Below are positions 58,328 through 64,000 of a DNA stretch of 64,000 nt, one piece after another. The stretch's first letter is position 1, and each line of letters starts with the position of its first letter. The position numbers and the translations under genes are program-made. This stretch comes from an uncultured Cycloclasticus sp. (GTDB taxonomy: Bacteria; Pseudomonadota; Gammaproteobacteria; Methylococcales; Cycloclasticaceae): contig CAJXOJ010000002.1 in the NCBI GenBank assembly GCA_913057515.1, positions 1-64,000 of the forward strand, read 5' to 3'. The notes below the pieces were generated by a model that was given only the letters and a program-made list of their open reading frames with translations, did not search any database and was not told the DNA's origin.

Positions 58328-58744
58328 ATGGAAACGGTTAACTTAATTAATACGGTAGCTAAGTCGGTAGAGCCTAAAACTCCATCGGTCACTGCATCGT
58401 CTGTTGAGCGTATTGGAACGGAGTTCGCGGAGTTAAAGCAGCAGCCGTCTGTTGGGCAGGTGTTGTCGAATGGGTTAGTTGAAAAAGAAGGTTCAAATAA
58501 AGACGCGATTACAGAGAAAGTGAGTGAGCTGAATAGTTTCGTACAAAATATTCAGCGCGGTATTCAATTCAGTGTAGATGATGATACAGGACACTCTGTT
58601 ATTACTGTCACCGATAGAGAAACTGGCGATGTGATTAGAACGTTTCCTTCTGAGGAAATGTTGGCGATATCTGCACAGTTAAATGAAACTTTGGCAATGC
58701 AAGAAGAGGCTGGCTTAGGTTTATTAGTTAAAGCGAAGGCGTAG
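58328..58744 (+). CDS. flaG: FlaG family protein
   Basis: 138 aa; FSVDDDTGHSVITVTDRETGDVIRTFPSEEMLAI, the FlaG core; between fliC and fliD. Confidence 0.92.
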   Translation: METVNLINTVAKSVEPKTPSVTASSVERIGTEFAELKQQPSVGQVLSNGLVEKEGSNKDAITEKVSELNSFVQNIQRGIQFSVDDDTGHSVITVTDRETGDVIRTFPSEEMLAISAQLNETLAMQEEAGLGLLVKAKA

Positions 58745-58798
58745 GCAAGGTTATTACGTGTAGCCTTGCTTTAAAGGTTTTATGTTAGGAGGTTTATT

Positions 58799-60181
58799 AT
58801 GGCAATTTCATCAGCAGGTATTGGCTCGGGCATTGATATTAATTCATTGGTGCAGCAGTTGGTTGAAGCAGAGGGTGCTAATAAATCTAATCGGATTAAT
58901 TTAAAAGAGGCGGAATTACAAGCCGATATTTCTGCGTTTGGTTCATTAAAAGGCGCGCTATCAATTTTTCAGAAAGCTGTTCAAGATTTACAAGATCCTG
59001 CTGATTTTCAAAACCGTTCTGCAACGAGTAGTAATGCCGAGGTGTTTACTGCCAGCGCCGATGAAACGGCGGACTTCTCCCAATATGGGATTGAGGTCGT
59101 TCAACTGGCTCAGGCCAATAAGTTAATTACCCAGGCTGGTTTTGCAGATACTGATGCAGTAGGCTCAGGTACGTTAACGCTCGCTCAAGGGTCAGATTCT
59201 TTTTCTATTAGTGTAAGCGCAACCGATACCTTAACGGATATACGTGATGCCATTAATGCAGCCACTGATAATACAGGCGTGGGTGCAGCAGTTATTAATG
59301 TAGATGATGGCGTGGGTGGCACGGAGCAAAAACTGGTTTTTACAGCTAATGAAACCGGTTTGGATAATGCGATAACGGTTAGCGGTGTAGATGATGATGT
59401 TAATGGTTTAAGTTTAACCCGATTATTTAGTGCAAACCTTGATGAACCCGCTGCGGCACTAAATGGGCAAATTAAGGTGGATAACCAGCTGATCAGTAGT
59501 CAAAACGATACGTTTAGTGAGGTGATTGATGGCATTACTATTAATGCTGTGTCTGTTGGAGCAGGTGAGTCGTTATCGGTTGCACAAGATAAAGATGCTG
59601 TCGAGTTAAAGGTAAATGCTTTTATTGCTAACTATAATGGCTTGGCAGAAACGATTAGTAAATTAGGCGCATACGATGATGCGAGCAAAACTGGGGGCAT
59701 TTTACTGGGTGACTCTACATTACGTTCGGTACAAGACACTATTCGTCGAGAAATATCAGCATCAGTTGCTGGCTTAGGTGGTGCATTTAGTACGTTGGCT
59801 GAACTTGGGGTAACAACAGGGGATGATGGTAAGTTAGCACTAGATGATAAGAGATTTAATGAGGCACTTACGAGTGACTTTGATCAGGTGGGAGATTTAT
59901 TTGCATCTGACGGTGGAATCGCTAAGAAATTAGATAGCCTTATTGAGGGCTATATTGGCTCAAATGGTTTAATAAAAAGCCGTACAGAAGGTATTCAAAG
60001 CACCATTGTAGATTTGGGTGAGCAGCGTGAGAGCCTGAACAGGCGGTTAGCTTCATTGGAAAGCCGGTTAATGGCTCAGTTTACTGCTATGGATACCTTG
60101 GTAAGTACCCTGAACAACCAGAGTAGTTTTTTAACCCAGCAGCTTGAAAGTTTGCCGGGCCCTTATATAGCAAAAAGTTAA
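58799..60181 (+). CDS. fliD: Flagellar filament capping protein FliD (HAP2)
   Basis: 460 aa; ISSAGIGSGIDINSLVQQLVEAEG; C-terminal LESRLMAQFTAMDTLVSTLNNQSSFLTQQL. Confidence 0.96.
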   Translation: MAISSAGIGSGIDINSLVQQLVEAEGANKSNRINLKEAELQADISAFGSLKGALSIFQKAVQDLQDPADFQNRSATSSNAEVFTASADETADFSQYGIEVVQLAQANKLITQAGFADTDAVGSGTLTLAQGSDSFSISVSATDTLTDIRDAINAATDNTGVGAAVINVDDGVGGTEQKLVFTANETGLDNAITVSGVDDDVNGLSLTRLFSANLDEPAAALNGQIKVDNQLISSQNDTFSEVIDGITINAVSVGAGESLSVAQDKDAVELKVNAFIANYNGLAETISKLGAYDDASKTGGILLGDSTLRSVQDTIRREISASVAGLGGAFSTLAELGVTTGDDGKLALDDKRFNEALTSDFDQVGDLFASDGGIAKKLDSLIEGYIGSNGLIKSRTEGIQSTIVDLGEQRESLNRRLASLESRLMAQFTAMDTLVSTLNNQSSFLTQQLESLPGPYIAKS

Positions 60182-60203
60182 GTAGTATCAATTGGAGAAG
60201 AAA

Positions 60204-60599
60204 ATGAATAATGCAGCAGCATTAAAACAGTACCAGCAAACTAGTGTACATAGTGGGGTGATGGATGCTTCGCCACACCGTTTAATTCAGATGTTATTAG
60301 ATGGTGCTTTATCAAGGATTTTGTCAGCAAAGGGTTCTATCAAGCAGAACAACATTGTTAAAAAAGGCGAGCAAATTGGCAGTGCAATTTCAATTGTAGA
60401 AGGGCTTAAGGCCAGTTTAGATTTTAACCAAAGTGGTGATATCTCTAACAACCTTGATGCTTTATATGAATATATTACGGGCTTATTATTGCAGGCTAAT
60501 ATTAAAAGTGATGCTAGTTTATTGGATGAAGCAGGCAAGTTACTGAGTGAAATCAAAATGGGTTGGGATGCCATTGACCCTAATGCAGCGCAGCGTTAA
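60204..60599 (+). CDS. fliS: Flagellar export chaperone FliS
   Basis: LKQYQQTSVHSGVMDASPHRLIQMLLDGALSRILSAKGSI. ATG 60204 preferred over TTG 60192. Confidence 0.94.
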   Translation: MNNAAALKQYQQTSVHSGVMDASPHRLIQMLLDGALSRILSAKGSIKQNNIVKKGEQIGSAISIVEGLKASLDFNQSGDISNNLDALYEYITGLLLQANIKSDASLLDEAGKLLSEIKMGWDAIDPNAAQR

Positions 60600-60907
60600 T
60601 GACAAGCGATTTACATCAACTACAATCTATTATTTCGGATACAAAAAAGCTAATTCACTTGGCTGAAAACGATGATTGGAATGCAGTAATTGAATTAGAG
60701 AAAAGAAGAGATACAGATATAAAAAAGCTGTTTGACGCAAAGCCAGATATTGAGCCGTCTATACTGGCCGAAGGCATTCAGTTTATTTTAGATAAGAATA
60801 AAACGCTGACGAAATATTCACATAGCCAAGTAGATAGTATTCGTATGGAAATTTCAAAAGCAGGGCATGCACATGAAGCAATTAATGCCTATTTAACGAT
60901 AACTTAA
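60599..60907 (+). CDS. fliT: FliT-like flagellar chaperone
   Basis: 102 aa helical protein, TAATG overlap with fliS. Assigned mainly by position. Confidence 0.6.
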   Translation: MTSDLHQLQSIISDTKKLIHLAENDDWNAVIELEKRRDTDIKKLFDAKPDIEPSILAEGIQFILDKNKTLTKYSHSQVDSIRMEISKAGHAHEAINAYLTIT

Positions 60908-61205
60908 ACACATTGTTTTGTTACGGCTTGGGTTTTGAGTGCGACTTTACAACAATAAAATTAGCTAGTTTGGCATTAAATATGAAGAAGGTATTTTGCC
61001 TAGCAAAAATTCTGAATTTAATAATCAATTAGATGCGGTTTTTTCAAGACAGTGATTTGATTAAATACTTTTAAAAAGCTAAATAGGCTTATACATAATA
61101 ATTAAGTGTTTAAATGGCCCTTTTTTAAATTTTAGTTTAGCAAGCTTTGGGTATGCAAAAGGTGACAAATGAGTGAGCGGCGAATAAGTTTTTACTAGTA
61201 ACCCC

Positions 61206-61508
61206 TTATTTAATGGTGGCCTCTATTTTTTCAGTATCGCCGGAGTTGTCGTTCCAACGGAGTGTTATTGAGTCTCCTTTTTTAGCCCCTTCAAATGAAA
61301 ATGACAAAAAAGGGTCTTGTGAAACGGATGTACCGAATTGAGCAAGAAAAACAACTTTATCATTACATTCGCACCTTAGTTCTTGGATGTATTTTGCTGG
61401 GATTTTCTCACCTGTTTGTATGTTAACACGATGACCTGTTTCCATTGGATGTTGTGCTAAAACACGAACATGAGTGACGTTGTTTTTAATTTTTGCTTTA
61501 ACATTCAT
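61206..61508 (-). CDS. soxZ: Thiosulfate-oxidation carrier subunit SoxZ
   Basis: 100 aa; HPMETGHR and FLAQFGTSVSQDPFLSFSFEGAKKGDSITLRWNDNSGDT. Confidence 0.88.
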   Translation of the reverse strand: MNVKAKIKNNVTHVRVLAQHPMETGHRVNIQTGEKIPAKYIQELRCECNDKVVFLAQFGTSVSQDPFLSFSFEGAKKGDSITLRWNDNSGDTEKIEATIK

Positions 61509-61580
61509 TATTACCTCGAGTTAGTCTAGGTTTTTATAGGTCATTTTTTAAGGAAGAAGCAAGGAGTAATAATGTAACCA

Positions 61581-62030
61581 CTAACCAGGACAACTACTAG
61601 TAGCCAATTTTACTTCTTGATTTTTAGAAAAGAGCTTGCCGTCTGATTTGATAACAACGGTGACTATACTGGCTTGCTCTAAACGAATACGTGTAGATAA
61701 CTCGGGTAGTGTGTCGGCAGGTATTTGGAATGTGGCGGCTAATGGTTGTGGGTTACCCTTTACAAATAAACTAATGGACTCAACATTTTTGATGCTTGTT
61801 TTGACAGAGATGGGAACAGCTTCTTTATTATTGGCAATTTTAGGTACTTTAAGTTTTATTCTGTAGCTTTCAATAAGTTCGGTTGAGTCAAATAGGTTTC
61901 TGTATGCATCGTCTAGATTTTTTGAATAAAAGGCAGTACTGCTCCAAACGGCCAACACCTTAAGGGGAGCCATTAATATTAAACAGGCCGTTGAGCTAAT
62001 AGTTAAAAATTTTCTACGTGAAATGGCCAT
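61581..62030 (-). CDS. soxY: Thiosulfate-oxidation carrier subunit SoxY (Tat-type signal, atypical C-terminus)
   Basis: 149 aa; SRRKFLTISSTACLILMAPL signal, VPISVKTSIKNVESISLFVKGNPQPLAATFQIP, STRIRLEQASIVTVVIKSDGKLF, C-terminal ...LATSSCPG. Confidence 0.82.
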   Translation of the reverse strand: MAISRRKFLTISSTACLILMAPLKVLAVWSSTAFYSKNLDDAYRNLFDSTELIESYRIKLKVPKIANNKEAVPISVKTSIKNVESISLFVKGNPQPLAATFQIPADTLPELSTRIRLEQASIVTVVIKSDGKLFSKNQEVKLATSSCPG

Positions 62031-62407
62031 ATCTTTTCCAGTTGCTAGTCAGTTCTAAGTATATATACCTTCTTTAAATTGGGGCCGGTTGTTTGTATGA
62101 ATTTTAAGGGTAAGCCAATTATTTGGGTTAGTGCTTTATGTGTAGGTAAAATAACGTAGGGTAAGATAATTTTTAAAGGCATGGTGGTGAATTATCTGAC
62201 AATATCTTTGTTGGTAAGTATCTCTAGATGAAGCTGCCTTATAATGTTAATGGATCTGCTCCCTTTGTTAATGTAGGAGGTTTTTTAAGTTAACTCTGCA
62301 ACGAGGGGGTTTTAAGGAGATGTCCTCCCTCTATACTTAAAATAGCTAATCAACCTAATAGTTTAAAGCTGATTAGCCTGAGGTAGGCATTGAAATATAC
62401 GGATACT

Positions 62408-64000
62408 TTATAATCTATTAAGCATGTCTTGTGCTCTTTGTTTTTCTTCATCGTTATTTGATGAGGCTAATATTTCATTTAAGACATGATGAGCTGATTC
62501 AGTATCTTCCATTTCAATAGATGCTTGAGCGAGTGCGAATTGAGCGTCAAAATTCTCAATAGAGCTATCAGCGGGTGGTGCGTCAATTTCAATTTCGTTA
62601 AGTGTAAGCTCTATGTCTTCATGGGTATCAGCTTGCTCTTCTATTGTTGGCTCATTTTTTATCAGATCGAAATCAAACTCGAATTCACTATTTGTAGCTT
62701 CATTAGCTGGTTCCTCAGCAGCTTGAGGTTCATCAGGATATTCAATTTCATTTTCAGAGGCGCTTTGTTGCTCTGGCGCTGATATCGAGGGGCTTTCAAT
62801 CTCTTCATTAATAGGGGGTAAAAATAGTGTAGAGTCTGGGTTTATCTCGACACCCATATCAGAAATATTATTCCATGTGTCAGGGTCTGATTCTTTTAGA
62901 GCAGATAGGGAGCTGGCAAGTTCTTCAAAAGCATCAGAGTTAGCTGATGAAAAGTATATGTCCAATAATTTTAGTTTGTAGCTTAAGTTATCAGGGTCGT
63001 CTTTCAGAGCGTTGGTGATTAGGTCTTCGGCTTGTTGGAACCGACCATAAGCAATATATACATCACACTCGGTTAGAGGGTCAGCTTCTTGTGAATGTTG
63101 GTTTGCATTAAATTCGCTTGGTGAGAATTCACTTAACAGTGGTTCTTCCAAGGTCGTTGTTGGGCTAATATTTTCTTCAGCTGTGTTAACTGCAGAAGGT
63201 GAGGCTTCGGTAAAGGCATTATCATCTTTGGGGTTAGACGTTTCTTTTTTGCGGCGAGCTAAAAATAGCGCAAGTAACGCGATGACTAAGCCGCCGCCAT
63301 ACAGTGGTAAATTATGCTCACTTTCTTCTTCGACGACAGGTGTTTTATTGGTGGTGGGTTGAGGTTTTTTAACAGGTGTTGGCTCAGCGGCAGCTGGCTG
63401 TGACTGAAGTTGTGCTAATTGCTCATCCTTTAAAGCGAGTAGGCGTTGAAGCTTATCAACTTGCGACTCTAAATCATTGAGGCGTGACTTAACGTCTTTG
63501 TTTTCCTCTTCAAGAGTTGCTGCCATTTCAATAGCAATATTGGCCTGATTGATAGGATTTGTTGAGCCGGTTGGGGTTCCTGCTGTATTACCTTCAACAG
63601 GTGCTTCTGGGGTGCTTTCTTGTGTAGGCGTTAATAGCGTTAGTTTTGCCTCCACTTCGTTATTTTCAAGTTTTTTTTTCAGACTAGGTTCAGTTGCAGC
63701 AGGCCGAGCTTTTTCATTTGCTTTTGCAATAGCTGTTGGCGCACTAGCTGCTTTAGTGGAGGAGGACCATAAAGCATTTTGCTCACTGTAGTCATTATTA
63801 GCTTGAGTAGGGGTTCTGCTGCCTATTTGTTCGTTGCTAGGAAGCTGAAGAATGGCGCCTTTTTTTAAGGCATTAATATTTTTTTTATAAAAGGCCCTTG
63901 GGTTGTTATCGTACAGTGCCAGCATCACTTGTTGATGTGTAGCAGTGTAGTTATCGCCCATTAGCTTTTTAGCGATACCCCAAACCGTATCATTACTTTT
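62408..64000 (-). CDS. fimV: FimV-like pilus/polar assembly protein (LysM, TPR), N-terminus beyond the window
   Basis: Frame stays open past the window end (SNDTVWGIAKKLMGDNYTATHQQVMLALYDNNPRAF...INALKKGAILQLPS, LysM-like); coiled coil, TM and acidic C-terminal region with QRAQDMLNRL end, typical of FimV. Confidence 0.85.
   Translation of the reverse strand, partial: KSNDTVWGIAKKLMGDNYTATHQQVMLALYDNNPRAFYKKNINALKKGAILQLPSNEQIGSRTPTQANNDYSEQNALWSSSTKAASAPTAIAKANEKARPAATEPSLKKKLENNEVEAKLTLLTPTQESTPEAPVEGNTAGTPTGSTNPINQANIAIEMAATLEEENKDVKSRLNDLESQVDKLQRLLALKDEQLAQLQSQPAAAEPTPVKKPQPTTNKTPVVEEESEHNLPLYGGGLVIALLALFLARRKKETSNPKDDNAFTEASPSAVNTAEENISPTTTLEEPLLSEFSPSEFNANQHSQEADPLTECDVYIAYGRFQQAEDLITNALKDDPDNLSYKLKLLDIYFSSANSDAFEELASSLSALKESDPDTWNNISDMGVEINPDSTLFLPPINEEIESPSISAPEQQSASENEIEYPDEPQAAEEPANEATNSEFEFDFDLIKNEPTIEEQADTHEDIELTLNEIEIDAPPADSSIENFDAQFALAQASIEMEDTESAHHVLNEILASSNNDEEKQRAQDMLNRL

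Noticed and set aside
60908-61205. Possible ncRNA in the fliT/soxZ convergent gap
   Set aside because: AT-rich sequence with no convincing hairpin, promoter or terminator by eye.

Overview
The window is mostly chromosomal housekeeping and flagellar DNA from a fairly low-GC, motile gammaproteobacterium. The gene content suggests a Methylophaga/Cycloclasticus-like (Piscirickettsiaceae-type) lineage, but that is inference only. Left to right it contains: a truncated P-type cation ATPase; an NAD-dependent formate dehydrogenase operon (fused gamma/beta subunit, alpha subunit, mobA); pckA; folE2; an xseB-ispA-dxs block; a rubrerythrin / Fe-S oxidoreductase / DUF3501 operon; a PAS-GGDEF-EAL protein; parE and parC; a class I fumarase; a co-directional run made of a giant hybrid kinase-GGDEF-EAL protein, an ABC-type substrate-binding protein, a TonB receptor, two divergent citrate-synthase-fold proteins and an acetolactate-synthase-like ThDP enzyme; sucA-sucB-lpd; tRNA-Arg(CCT); a large flagellar/chemotaxis cluster (PilZ protein, flgN, flgM, flgA, cheV, cheR, flgBCDEFGHIJKL, fliC, flaG, fliD, fliS, fliT-like); orphan soxYZ; and a truncated FimV-like gene. 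No CRISPR array, transposase, integrase or obvious prophage was seen. The best candidate for an undescribed system is the minus-strand run at 22.4-34.9 kb. It couples two citrate-synthase-like paralogues that appear to lack canonical catalytic histidines, and a ThDP enzyme, to a TonB receptor, a periplasmic binding protein and a c-di-GMP hybrid kinase. Other notable signals are a strongly palindromic intergenic region at 35.1-35.25 kb, a parE/parC tandem repeat with compensatory stem changes, a perfect dyad upstream of rubrerythrin, and recognisable sigma-28 and sigma-54/enhancer-like sites in the flagellar cluster.
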